A stretch of 64,000 nucleotides of DNA, from positions 248,001 to 312,000 of the forward strand of contig CANNFQ010000004.1 in assembly GCA_947503925.1 (NCBI GenBank), read 5' to 3'. A program made the position numbers and the translations under genes. How positions within the stretch are numbered: position 1 is the first letter of the stretch; each line of letters begins with the position of its first letter. The DNA comes from an uncultured Paracoccaceae bacterium (GTDB lineage Bacteria > Pseudomonadota > Alphaproteobacteria > Rhodobacterales > Rhodobacteraceae). This document shows positions 33,864 to 42,194 of this stretch, one piece after another. A model generated the notes under the pieces. The model saw nothing but the letters and a program-made list of their open reading frames with translations. It searched no databases and had not been told where the DNA came from.

Positions 33864-34199
33864 TTAGCGTTTGATCTGATAACGATCCGCTTCCTCAAAG
33901 ACATCAATGACCCGCGTTCCTGCCTTGATTGACGCGCCATGTTCGACACCGGCAGGAATGGTGTAGCTGTCGCCGGGTTTGTAAATCTTGGTCTCCCCGC
34001 CGATTGTCAGCTTAATCTCGCCTTCCACAACCGTCCCCCATTGTGCGCCATGTGAATGCGACGGCAGTTCCACATCCTTGGCAAAGCTGAAAAACGCGAC
34101 AAGACCGTCATCCGACCGCACGACAGCTGTCTTTACGACATCTTTGGGGAAGGGCACGTCGATACCCGGAAAGGTTTGAATGAAATCTGGAAAAGGCAT
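33864..34199 (-). CDS. Small cupin-domain protein
   Basis: 111 residues, one cupin barrel. Motif 1 is seen as LPSHSHGAQWGTVVEGEI (metal-type histidines at SHSHG and a glutamate in VVEG), motif 2 as PGDSYTIPAGVEHGA (histidine in VEHG). Such single-domain cupins bind a metal and may act as isomerases, epimerases or sensors. An AAGGA ribosome site precedes the ATG. It lies 33 bp downstream of an enolase-superfamily sugar-acid enzyme and is probably co-transcribed, which points to carbohydrate-acid metabolism, though the substrate is unknown. Confidence 0.82.
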   Translation of the reverse strand: MPFPDFIQTFPGIDVPFPKDVVKTAVVRSDDGLVAFFSFAKDVELPSHSHGAQWGTVVEGEIKLTIGGETKIYKPGDSYTIPAGVEHGASIKAGTRVIDVFEEADRYQIKR

Positions 34200-34232
34200 G
34201 GTGGGTTTCCTTCTGATATGTGGCGGCTTTCT

Positions 34233-35465
34233 TTACGCCGTCTTGACCGGCGCACCCCCGGCGAAATTGTTAGCCTCGTGATAGCTGATCGGATCGTCCT
34301 GCATTTGCAGATGGAGCCCATCATCTTCGTAGGGATGCCTGCGGGCTAGTTCTTCGTCGAAATCGATGCCGAGCCCGGGGGCAGTGGGTACCGAGATATA
34401 ACCATCTGCGACAGCGATGCTGCCCTTGATCAGATCATGGTGAAACGCAGTTTCGATGGTTTCGGCCATCAGGATGTTTGGAATGGCTGCCGCTAGCTGC
34501 ACATTGGCCGCCCATTCCACGGGCCCCGCATAAAGATGCGGGGCAAGTTGCGCGTTATAGGCCGCCGCCAAGATAGCAATCTTCTTGCCTTCCCAGATGC
34601 CGCCCGCGCGACCAAGTGCCGGTTGAAGGATCGTTGCCGCGCCACCGCGCAGGATGGGTGCGAACTCTGCGGCAGTTGTCAGCCGTTCGCCGGTCGCGAC
34701 AGGGATGCGCACCGCGCTTGCGACCTTTGCCATCTCGGCCACGTTGTCAGGCGGGATCGGTTCTTCGTACCAAAGCGGCTGATAGGGCTCTAACGCCTGG
34801 CCGAGGCGGATCGCCCCGCCTGTGCTGAACTGCCCATGGGTGCCAAATAGCAGATCGGCCCGATCGCCGACAGCGCCCCGGATCGCCTCACAGAAGGCCA
34901 CCGACAAGCTGATATCGCCCATCGCTGGCATATGTCCGCCCCGGATCGTATAAGGGCCTGCCGGGTCGAATTTGACCGCCGTATAGCCTTTTTCGACCAT
35001 GTCCATTGCGACTTCTGCCGCCATATCAGGGCTGGCCCAGAAGTCTGGCAGTGGATGGGACGGGCGGGGATAAAGGTAAGTATAGGCGCGGATGCGATCA
35101 TTCGTCCGACCACCGATCAGGGCGTGCACGGGGCGGTCACGGTCTTTGCCTAGGATATCCCAGCAGGCAATCTCCAACCCAGACCAGGCGCCCATGACCG
35201 TCAGGTCTGGTCGCTGTGTGAAACCTGCGGAATAGACGCGGCGGAACATTAGTTCGATGTTTTCAGGATTCTCGCCCGCCATATGCCGCGCAAATACGTC
35301 CGTGATGACCGCCTTCATCGCCGTGGGCCCGACAGAAGAAGCATAGCATTCGCCATAGCCCACGACCCCGGTGTCGGTGGTCAGTTTCGGGATAATCCAG
35401 TAACGTCCGCCCCAGCCGGGCGCGGGCGGGGCCGTGACGATGATATCAAGATCGGCGAGCTTCAT
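34233..35465 (-). CDS. Mandelate racemase/muconate lactonizing enzyme family protein (likely acid-sugar dehydratase)
   Basis: 410 residues from ATG 35465; an upstream in-frame start at 35513 would overlap the divergent gene's ribosome site. N-terminal capping domain, then a barrel with AVKFDPAGP (catalytic-type lysine), LLFGTHGQFS (atypical first ligand block with a GTHGQ motif), WYEEPIPPD (metal glutamate), ATGERLTT (metal glutamate) and APHLYAGPVEWAAN (C-terminal histidine). The GTHGQ/GERLTT combination suits the acid-sugar dehydratase side of the superfamily rather than muconate cycloisomerases. It forms an operon with the cupin. Exact substrate cannot be read from sequence. Confidence 0.85.
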   Translation of the reverse strand: MKLADLDIIVTAPPAPGWGGRYWIIPKLTTDTGVVGYGECYASSVGPTAMKAVITDVFARHMAGENPENIELMFRRVYSAGFTQRPDLTVMGAWSGLEIACWDILGKDRDRPVHALIGGRTNDRIRAYTYLYPRPSHPLPDFWASPDMAAEVAMDMVEKGYTAVKFDPAGPYTIRGGHMPAMGDISLSVAFCEAIRGAVGDRADLLFGTHGQFSTGGAIRLGQALEPYQPLWYEEPIPPDNVAEMAKVASAVRIPVATGERLTTAAEFAPILRGGAATILQPALGRAGGIWEGKKIAILAAAYNAQLAPHLYAGPVEWAANVQLAAAIPNILMAETIETAFHHDLIKGSIAVADGYISVPTAPGLGIDFDEELARRHPYEDDGLHLQMQDDPISYHEANNFAGGAPVKTA

Positions 35466-35496
35466 GAGGGCGGCCCTTCGGATACAGGAGGATGTC

Positions 35497-35940
35497 ATGA
35501 GTGACACAATCACGCTTCAACGTTTAGGTCCAGACGATCTGGATGTGTTGCTGGCCGTGGCAGACGGGTTGTTCGACAATCCTATCCGGCCTGATCAGGC
35601 AGCAGCTTTTCTGAACGATCCACTGCATGAAATTGTACTGGCATTCGACGGTGGGGCGCCCGTGGCCATGGCGACTGGCTTGGTCATGATGCATCCTGAT
35701 AAACCGCCGGCATTTTTCATCAATGAAGTGGGCGTGCGCGAAGCGCGTCAGCGGCGCGGGATAGGCAAGAGAATGACGGCCAAGTTGATAGCCATCGCCC
35801 GGGCGCGCGGCTGCGAAGGCATCTGGTTAGCCACCGAGAAGGACAATGTACCCGCCCGCGCGCTCTATCACGCGCTGGGTGCGCGCGAGACTGGTGATAT
35901 TGTCGTCTATGATTGGGACGGCGCGATGAATGGGTCCTGA
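35497..35940 (+). CDS. GNAT-family N-acetyltransferase (AAC(3)-I-like)
   Basis: 147 residues from ATG 35497 with a strong AGGAGG ribosome site at 35487-35492. Acetyl-CoA motif A is intact: NEVGVREARQRRGIGKRM (Q/R-x-x-G-x-G/A pattern at 85-90), and motif B ends ARALYHALGAR. The arrangement resembles the aminoglycoside 3-N-acetyltransferase I group, but most environmental members act on other amines, so resistance should not be assumed. It is divergent from the enolase-superfamily gene with only 31 bp between starts. Confidence 0.82.
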   Translation: MSDTITLQRLGPDDLDVLLAVADGLFDNPIRPDQAAAFLNDPLHEIVLAFDGGAPVAMATGLVMMHPDKPPAFFINEVGVREARQRRGIGKRMTAKLIAIARARGCEGIWLATEKDNVPARALYHALGARETGDIVVYDWDGAMNGS

Positions 35941-35984
35941 CCCTGGGATGGGTCAAGACCCATCTTACGACCAGGCGTCTTTCG

Positions 35985-37064
35985 TCAATCAAAGACGATC
36001 ACGTTGCGTTTGGCCGCCCCGGTTTTTGTGTCTGCAATTGCCTCGTTGATCTGATCCAGTGTCCAGCGCCCAGAGATCAGTTCATCCAGTTTCAGCCGTC
36101 CTTGTTCATAGAGATCGACCATCCAGGGAATGTCCCGCGCAATGACGACATCGCCCATTTTGGACCCGACCATACCTTGCCCGGTTGCGGCCAGCATCAC
36201 TGGTTCATAAGAGGATTGCGCCCCGGTATGCGGCATGCCGACCATGATCACCTTGCCCCCATTGGCGAGGTATTGCGGGGCCTGATCGTAGGCAGGAATA
36301 GCACCCACGGTCACAAACACCGCATCCGCGCCGCGCCCCAGCGCCTTTTTGGCTGCCCGCCACGGTTTTTCTGTGGTTGCCAGCACACCATGTGTCGCCC
36401 CGAAATCCTGCGCCATGGCGAGCTTTTCATCCGACATATCCACCGCCACGATGCGCCGCGCCCCTGCGATGCGCGCGCCCTGGATGGCGTTCAGGCCGAC
36501 CCCGCCGGCCCCGATCACCACCACATCCTGCCCGGCCCGCAGATTGGCCGCGTTCACCACGGCGCCTACCCCGGTGATCACGCCGCAGGCGAGCAGGGAT
36601 GCCGCCTCCATCGGGATCGTGTCGGAGAGTTTGACCACCTGGCTTTGATCAACGACCACCTTTTCGGCAAAGCCGCCCGTATACATCGCCTGATGCAGGG
36701 GTGCACCCGCGGCAGTGGTCAAAGGGCCGTCGTCAAACCCGGTTTCACAAGCCACGGGCCGACCGCCCGCGCAAGACGGGCAGGTGCCGCAGGCTCGAAT
36801 CAGGGTGACCACAACCCGGTCACCAGTGGCCACGCCGCGCACGCCGTCACCAACTACGCTGACGATGCCTGCCGCCTCGTGCCCGTAGACCGCTGGCAAG
36901 GTCCCGCCCCATGCGCCATCTATATAGGAAATGTCGGAATGGCAGATGGCGCATGCCTTTAGCGTAACCTCAATCTCGCCGGTTCCGGGGGCGGTGAGGG
37001 TCACGGTTTCGATACGCAGCGGCGCGCCAAAGGCGTGGCATACGGCGGCTTTGATTTCTGGCAT
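35985..37064 (-). CDS. Zinc-dependent alcohol dehydrogenase (MDR superfamily)
   Basis: 359 residues from ATG 37064; upstream in-frame residues lack a ribosome site and conserved sequence. Catalytic zinc ligands are suggested by CAICHSD and YGHEAAG, structural zinc by the cysteines in ACGTCPSCAGGRPVAC, and the NAD(P) site by VIGAGGVGLNAIQGAR. The sequence is in the class of S-(hydroxymethyl)glutathione/alcohol dehydrogenases but lacks enough detail to assign formaldehyde oxidation. It is 74 bp downstream of the exporter gene on the same strand. Confidence 0.88.
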   Translation of the reverse strand: MPEIKAAVCHAFGAPLRIETVTLTAPGTGEIEVTLKACAICHSDISYIDGAWGGTLPAVYGHEAAGIVSVVGDGVRGVATGDRVVVTLIRACGTCPSCAGGRPVACETGFDDGPLTTAAGAPLHQAMYTGGFAEKVVVDQSQVVKLSDTIPMEAASLLACGVITGVGAVVNAANLRAGQDVVVIGAGGVGLNAIQGARIAGARRIVAVDMSDEKLAMAQDFGATHGVLATTEKPWRAAKKALGRGADAVFVTVGAIPAYDQAPQYLANGGKVIMVGMPHTGAQSSYEPVMLAATGQGMVGSKMGDVVIARDIPWMVDLYEQGRLKLDELISGRWTLDQINEAIADTKTGAAKRNVIVFD

Positions 37065-37138
37065 TGGTCTATCCTGCAAAACGATGTTGCTGGCGACTGT
37101 TCCATCGGCATCAGCCCTGCGCAAGCCTGATCGCGACC

Positions 37139-38356
37139 TTATGTGACGCGGGCGCGCTTTGGTCGAGGGGTCTGCATGAAGACCGCGATACAGAATGCGG
37201 TCAGCACGGCCGAGAGCAGGAAGGGTGCGCCTGGCAGGTAGTAGGGGTTTTGCGGGGCCGTGAAATACCAGAATGTCTGCGTCACGATCAGCGGGGCCAA
37301 AATCGTCGCCACCGCGTTGATTGAGGTGACAGCCCCCTGCAATTCACCCTGTTGATCATCGGATGCGGTGCGCGACATGATCCCTTGCAAGGCTGGACCC
37401 GCGATGGACCCAAGCGCGGTTAGCGGGGTCAGTGCCAACGCCACCCATCCGTTGGTGACGAACCCCAGCAGGACAAAGGCCAGGACATCAATGGCCAGGC
37501 CCAGGATCACCGCCTTGCGTTCGCCGATCAGGTTCAGAATCGGTTTCATCAAAAGGCCCTGCACCACGGCGATGCCGATCCCGAAGATGCCCAACGACAA
37601 TCCGATCATGCCGGGCGACCAGTCAAAGCGTTCGGCCCCGAAATAAGCCCAGACGCCGGGATAGACGAAAAACGCGACCGTGTAGACGAAGGTGATCAGC
37701 ATCAGTCGTTTCAACCCTGGCAGGGCGCCGATATTTGTGAAGGCCCCCAGCGGGTTGGCGCGTCGCCATTCGAACGGACGACGAATGCGGTCTGTCACGG
37801 TCTCGGGTAGCACAAAATAACCAAAGACAGCATTGGCCGCTGCCAATATAGCCGCCGCCCAGAACGGCGCACGGGTGCCATATTCAGCCAGCAAACCGCC
37901 CAGAAGCGGCCCCAGCACAAAGCCTACGCCAAAGGCGGCACCAATCAGGCCGAAATTCGCGGCTTTTTCTTCTGGTTTTGAGATATCGGCCATATAGGCG
38001 GCGGATGTGGATTGCGTGGCTGCAGTGATCCCGCCGATGACCCGTCCAATGATCAGCAGCCAGATTGTGCCTGCAACTGCCATCAGCACGTAATCAAAGG
38101 CCATGATCACAAGCGAAATCAGCAAGACCGGCCTGCGGCCAAACCTGTCGGACAGGTTGCCGACGGTGGGACCAAAGAGGAACTGCATAGCAGCAAAGGT
38201 CGTGGCGAGGATACCGCCCCAAACGGCGGCATCGCTTAGCCCTGCGCCCTCAACCTCTTGGATCAGGTCGGGCATCACCGGCATGATCAGTCCGATCCCC
38301 ATGGCGTCGAGCACGACCGTGATCAGGATAAAAATGATGGGTAGGCGATTTTGCAT
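37139..38356 (-). CDS. MFS exporter, TetA/TCR-like group
   Basis: 405 residues with twelve predicted helices. Motif A is [11 protein letters not shown] (66-76) in the first cytoplasmic loop, and the Tet-type motif C region is [16 protein letters not shown]. The group includes TetA-type drug/proton antiporters, though marine homologues are often of unknown substrate. A palindromic operator (38369-38382) lies 12 bp before the start codon, so it is likely repressed by a TetR-family protein encoded elsewhere. The upstream neighbour on the same strand is a cytochrome P450. Confidence 0.85.
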   Translation of the reverse strand: MQNRLPIIFILITVVLDAMGIGLIMPVMPDLIQEVEGAGLSDAAVWGGILATTFAAMQFLFGPTVGNLSDRFGRRPVLLISLVIMAFDYVLMAVAGTIWLLIIGRVIGGITAATQSTSAAYMADISKPEEKAANFGLIGAAFGVGFVLGPLLGGLLAEYGTRAPFWAAAILAAANAVFGYFVLPETVTDRIRRPFEWRRANPLGAFTNIGALPGLKRLMLITFVYTVAFFVYPGVWAYFGAERFDWSPGMIGLSLGIFGIGIAVVQGLLMKPILNLIGERKAVILGLAIDVLAFVLLGFVTNGWVALALTPLTALGSIAGPALQGIMSRTASDDQQGELQGAVTSINAVATILAPLIVTQTFWYFTAPQNPYYLPGAPFLLSAVLTAFCIAVFMQTPRPKRARVT

Positions 38357-38368
38357 TCCGCCACATTT

Positions 38369-38382
38369 AAACCGTTCGGTTT
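38369..38382. promoter_or_regulatory. Palindromic operator upstream of the MFS exporter
   Basis: AAACCG-TT-CGGTTT, perfect 6-bp arms with a 2-nt centre, typical in form for TetR/AcrR-family repressors. It differs from the psp operators, so a different repressor must act, and no candidate gene for it is in the window. Confidence 0.6.
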
Positions 38383-38410
38383 AGTTTGCAAGAGCCTTGA
38401 GGTACCGGGC

Positions 38411-39733
38411 CTATCTGCGCGCCAGCCGGATTGGCAACCCGCCTTTGGGCTGCGGGATTGGGACCGTTTGCCAATCGGTTGCACCTTCCTGCGCCAAGGC
38501 GACCCGGTAGCGGCGCAATAGAAGGGTCATGAACACCTTGACCTGCATGGTGGCGAAATGCAGCCCGATACATTTATGCGCCCCGCCGCCAAAGGGTGCC
38601 CAGGCATAGCGGTGGCTTTGATCCTCTGCCCGGTTGGGCGAAAATCTGTCAGGGTCAAAGGCTGCCGGGTTGGTCCAGTGTTCATCCGCGCGCAACACCA
38701 TGCCCGGTGCCGCTGTGACCCATGTGCCAGCGGGGACATTGACCCCGTTAAAGGTGAAGTCGCGGGTTGCCTTGCGCGGGATGAATGGCACCGGCGGCAA
38801 CAGGCGCAACGCTTCGCGAAACACCCGATCTGTTGCTGTGAGCGAGGCGAGGGCGGCATCATCCAGCGGCGCATCCCCCAGCGCATCCCCCTCTGCAATC
38901 ATCCGGTCCTGCCAGTCGGGATACGTCCCGGCGGCCCAGATCATCTTGGTCAGGCTGGCGGCGGTCGTGTCATGCGCGGCCATGAGCAAGAAGTTGAAAT
39001 GATCCACAATTTCATCGTCGGTCCAGCTATTGCCATCCTCGTCGTGGGCCTGACACATCTGGCTAAAGAAATCATCGCCCCCGTTTTGTCGGCGTTCCGG
39101 GATCATCTGTCGAAAAGTCTCGCGCAGATAGGCCCGCGCCTTGGTCCCCCGGCGTAGCTTGGTAAAGGGCAGGGGTTTGCGGATCACGCCGAGCGATGCG
39201 GCAACTTCATCCTGGAACGCCTTGTTCAGGCGTGGTACGCGCGGGTCATCCAAGGGTAACCCCATAAAAACAGCCGCCCCCATTTGCAGGGTCATCACCT
39301 TGATTGCGGGGAAAAAGGCGAAAGGTTGGTCTTGTGGCCATGCGGCAATCAGCTGGTCCAGCGCCTTAGCCATGCTGTCGCGATAGGCGTCCATGACGGG
39401 CTTACGAAAGGCCGATTGCATGATCCGCCGATGCGCCCTGTGGTCGCCGAAATCCCGCAGCATCAGCCCGCCGCCAAAGAGGACGTCCAGCATCTCCCAA
39501 CCGCCCTTGTTGGAAAACAACCCGTCGGTGTCACCAAGGATGAATTCCAGCGCATCTGCCCCGCCAAGGGACACTCGCCATTCGCCTAACAGCTTGATCT
39601 TATAGACCGGACCGCAGCGCGCAATTGACTGGCCATGCAAGCCATACGCATCCTTCAGCAGATCAAGCGTATGCCCGACAAGCGGCTTTGGCGGCATGTG
39701 GGGGATGTGGGCGAGGGCAGCAGCGTTGGGCAT
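38411..39733 (-). CDS. Cytochrome P450
   Basis: 440 residues, normal length for a soluble bacterial P450. The I-helix oxygen-activation motif is AAHDTT, the ExxR motif is EALR, and the heme-thiolate loop is FGGGAHKCIG with cysteine as fifth ligand. There is no membrane anchor. It would hydroxylate or epoxidise a lipophilic substrate with electrons from a ferredoxin/reductase pair not seen nearby. The first ATG (39733) has a poor ribosome site; an in-frame ATG at 39697 is an alternative. It lies 41 bp after the RES gene and may be part of the trxB transcript. Confidence 0.92.
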   Translation of the reverse strand: MPNAAALAHIPHMPPKPLVGHTLDLLKDAYGLHGQSIARCGPVYKIKLLGEWRVSLGGADALEFILGDTDGLFSNKGGWEMLDVLFGGGLMLRDFGDHRAHRRIMQSAFRKPVMDAYRDSMAKALDQLIAAWPQDQPFAFFPAIKVMTLQMGAAVFMGLPLDDPRVPRLNKAFQDEVAASLGVIRKPLPFTKLRRGTKARAYLRETFRQMIPERRQNGGDDFFSQMCQAHDEDGNSWTDDEIVDHFNFLLMAAHDTTAASLTKMIWAAGTYPDWQDRMIAEGDALGDAPLDDAALASLTATDRVFREALRLLPPVPFIPRKATRDFTFNGVNVPAGTWVTAAPGMVLRADEHWTNPAAFDPDRFSPNRAEDQSHRYAWAPFGGGAHKCIGLHFATMQVKVFMTLLLRRYRVALAQEGATDWQTVPIPQPKGGLPIRLARR

Positions 39734-39774
39734 GCCCCAAACACTATGTCAGCTTGCCCGGATTACCAAGCTGT

Positions 39775-40266
39775 TCAGCCGGGCACCCAAGCGGTTTGTG
39801 GACCTCCAAGGCCGATCATGGCCGCATTGGGCTGGTTCCAGCGGAACAGGACGATGTGCCAGCGTTCGGGTGCGCGGCGCGAGGCATAGATCATCCCATC
39901 CGCCCCGCTGTCGCGCACAATATCGGAGGCTTTCCAACTGGTTGCGGGTTTTCCGGCGGTCCGTTGATCGGCCCATGGGACGCTGGGCCAGACTGGGTCA
40001 ATCCCAAGGGTTGCGCAGGTGTCAGGGTCGCGCAGATCCGCCATTTTCGCATTTTCGATGGCGAGCGGGATCATCACCCGAGGCGCATCATTGTCCTTCA
40101 GATAGATATCAATCGCGATGGCTGCCGTTTCCGGGCTGGGGGAGGCATAAAGTGCCGGTTGCCCGTCATGGTGAAAACGCCCCTCGGGGTAGATCACCCC
40201 ATCCAGTACCCGATCCGCATATTGCGCAAAGGCGATGCGATAAAAGGTGCCGGAGACCGTTTTCAT
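39775..40266 (-). CDS. RES-domain protein (possible NAD+ phosphorylase/toxin-type)
   Basis: 163 residues from ATG 40266. The RES pattern is visible: FYRIAF (R10), VIYPEGRFHHDGQPALYAS (Y26, R30, Y40), SPETAAIAI (E46). RES enzymes such as MbcT and PseT degrade NAD+ or modify substrates and are usually paired with a small Xre-type antitoxin just upstream. Here the upstream gene, 4 bp away, is thioredoxin reductase and no antitoxin is seen on either side. The protein may therefore be a domesticated metabolic enzyme rather than a toxin. Linked to trxB by near-overlap. Confidence 0.7.
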   Translation of the reverse strand: MKTVSGTFYRIAFAQYADRVLDGVIYPEGRFHHDGQPALYASPSPETAAIAIDIYLKDNDAPRVMIPLAIENAKMADLRDPDTCATLGIDPVWPSVPWADQRTAGKPATSWKASDIVRDSGADGMIYASRRAPERWHIVLFRWNQPNAAMIGLGGPQTAWVPG

Positions 40267-40270
40267 GCGC

Positions 40271-41239
40271 CTATTCGGCGGCTTGAACCGCTGGCGTATC
40301 TTCTTGTTCAGCAAGGAACTTTTCGGCGTCCAGTGCGGCCATGCAGCCCATACCCGCGCTGGTTACTGCCTGCCGGTAGACATGGTCTGTCAGATCACCC
40401 GCTGCAAAGACGCCGGGGATGGCGGTGCGGGTCGTGCCGGGGGCGACTTTGACATAGCCGCCATTGTGGGTTTCCAGCTGATCCTTGACCAGTTCAGAGG
40501 CGGGGGCGTGGCCGATGGCGATAAACACGCCTTTGCAGGGGATTTCAGTGATTTCGCCGGTCTTGGTATGCTTGACACGGACCCCTTCGACGCCGAGTGG
40601 TTGGTCACTGCCGTAGATTTCGTCAATCTCGTGAAACCAGAGCGGTTCAATTTTTTCGTTCTTAAGTAGCCGGTTTTGCAGGATTTTTTCGGCACGCAAT
40701 TCATCACGCCGGTGGACCAGCGTGACCTTGGAGGCGAAGTTGGTCAGAAACAACGCCTCCTCCACGGCTGTGTTTCCGCCGCCGACAACAACGATTTCCT
40801 GACCGCGGTAAAAGAACCCGTCGCAGGTCGCGCAAGCGCTGACGCCGAAGCCTTTGAACTTGTCCTCTGTCGGTAGCCCCAGCCATTTGGCCCGCGCGCC
40901 GGTGGACAGGATCACAGCGTCGGCGGTGTAAACCGTCCCGCTGTCAGATTGCGCGGTGAAGGGGCGTTTGGACAGGTCAAGTGATGTGATGATATCGCCA
41001 ATGATTTCACAACCCATTGCGCGTGCGTGCGCTTCCATTCTGATCATCAAATCTGGGCCTTGCACCTCTGTGTCGCCGGGCCAGTTTTCCACCTCGGTTG
41101 TTGTTGTCAACTGCCCGCCGGGTTCAATCCCTTGCACAAGGATCGGTTCCAGCATCGCGCGCGAGGCATAAACCCCGGCGCTGTAGCCTGCCGGGCCGGA
41201 GCCGATAATCAGAACTTTCGTATGGCGGGTGTCGGACAT
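40271..41239 (-). CDS. trxB: Thioredoxin-disulfide reductase
   Basis: 322 residues from ATG 41239 (an ATG at 41251 is also in frame). FAD-binding start VLIIGSGPAGYSAG, redox pair C136-x-x-C139 in SACATCDG, NADPH motif VVVGGGNTAVEEA, and C-terminal FAD block GVFAAGDLTD. It reduces thioredoxin with NADPH in the cytoplasm. It is divergent from an Lrp-family regulator and co-directional with the RES and P450 genes. Length and motifs are fully typical. Confidence 0.96.
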   Translation of the reverse strand: MSDTRHTKVLIIGSGPAGYSAGVYASRAMLEPILVQGIEPGGQLTTTTEVENWPGDTEVQGPDLMIRMEAHARAMGCEIIGDIITSLDLSKRPFTAQSDSGTVYTADAVILSTGARAKWLGLPTEDKFKGFGVSACATCDGFFYRGQEIVVVGGGNTAVEEALFLTNFASKVTLVHRRDELRAEKILQNRLLKNEKIEPLWFHEIDEIYGSDQPLGVEGVRVKHTKTGEITEIPCKGVFIAIGHAPASELVKDQLETHNGGYVKVAPGTTRTAIPGVFAAGDLTDHVYRQAVTSAGMGCMAALDAEKFLAEQEDTPAVQAAE

Positions 41240-41403
41240 TTTCGGCCTCATTTTACTGGTCTTCGCCTGATATAGCGAGGCTTTGCAGATGTTGAAAGGG
41301 CCGGTAAGACAAGCGTGATACGATCATTTCTTGCCGATTTGTGAAACATTGTTGCGTACCGGCTTGCGTAAGCGTAGTATTTGCAAAAATATCAGGGAAC
41401 ACC

Positions 41404-41904
41404 ATGCCAGGAACGAAACTTGACGACATCGACCGGATGATTCTAGCGGAATTGCAGGCCGATGGGCGGATGACCAATGTCGAATTGGCCAAACGGGTGG
41501 GCATTTCCGCCCCGCCATGCCTGCGCCGCGTGCGCACATTGGAAGAGCAGGGATTTATCCAAGGATATCATGCGGATGTAAATTCCCGGGAGTTGGGTTT
41601 CGAGGTGCAGGTCTTTGCCATGGTGGGGCTTGTCAGTCAGGCGGAGGCGGATTTGAGCGCCTTTGAAAACCGCTGTCAGGGTTGGCCGTTGGTGCGCGAG
41701 TGTCACATGCTGAACGGTGAGGTGGATTTCATCCTCAAATGCGTGGCCCCCGATTTGCGGACCTTTCAGCGATTCCTGACCGAGGAGCTGACCAGCGCAG
41801 AGAATGTCGCGAGTGTGAAAACATCGCTGGTCATTCGCGGTGCCAAGGACGAGCCCGGCGTGCCGTTCGACGTGCTTGAAGCGCGGCTGGCGCAGGACCC
41901 CTGA
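41404..41904 (+). CDS. Lrp/AsnC-family transcriptional regulator
   Basis: 166 residues from ATG 41404. N-terminal winged helix-turn-helix (about 6-55): TNVELAKRVGISAPPCLRRV, LEEQGFIQGY. C-terminal RAM domain (about 65-155) with GEVDFILKCVAPDLRTFQRF. The family senses amino acids and forms octamers. It is divergent from trxB across 164 bp, so it may control trxB and itself. The open frame extends upstream to 41341 but lacks family similarity there. Confidence 0.9.
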   Translation: MPGTKLDDIDRMILAELQADGRMTNVELAKRVGISAPPCLRRVRTLEEQGFIQGYHADVNSRELGFEVQVFAMVGLVSQAEADLSAFENRCQGWPLVRECHMLNGEVDFILKCVAPDLRTFQRFLTEELTSAENVASVKTSLVIRGAKDEPGVPFDVLEARLAQDP

Positions 41905-42194
41905 CGCAACGTTCGGTGGGGTGCGAACGGTGGTCTGTCGCCGATCGCTGACGAATCAGCCGTTAATGCCGGTTTTCCATGAAAATGACGTGTCGGCAAA
42001 GCGTCGGCCCGACGTCGGCAAAACGTCGGACCCCTGCGCACGCTGGGTCGGGATGAACGCAACGTGCGGTCGAAACGTTAACAACCGTTAAGAGGCGATT
42101 GAGATGCGGCTGAACGAAACCGTTTTGCGCAATCGCCCGAACCATGTTTGAATTGGCCAAGGTTCACGACATTTGAACATGGGATTGTATTAAA
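41905..42194. other. Intergenic region before the VWA-repeat gene
   Basis: 290 bp between the Lrp gene and the VWA-repeat gene. It holds a 20-bp imperfect direct repeat (41991-42010 and 42013-42032) and scattered TTAAC words, but none with the 7-base spacing of a CtrA box. No small gene or clear promoter recognised. Confidence 0.4.
41991..42032. repeat. Two-copy 22-bp-period direct repeat
   Basis: The unit GTCGGCAAA-R-CGTCGG, followed by CC or ACC, occurs twice with a 22-bp period; the copies differ at a few positions. It may be a tandem binding site upstream of the VWA-repeat gene, or a chance low-complexity stretch. Confidence 0.4.

Noticed and set aside
35497..35940. Antibiotic resistance gene (aminoglycoside acetyltransferase)
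   Set aside because: Similarity is only to the general AAC(3)-I-like GNAT pattern; chromosomal setting with no mobile element gives no support for resistance.
42078..42092. TTAAC...TTAAG near the VWA-repeat gene as a CtrA box
   Set aside because: The spacing between the two TTAA words is 6, not 7, so it does not fit the consensus.
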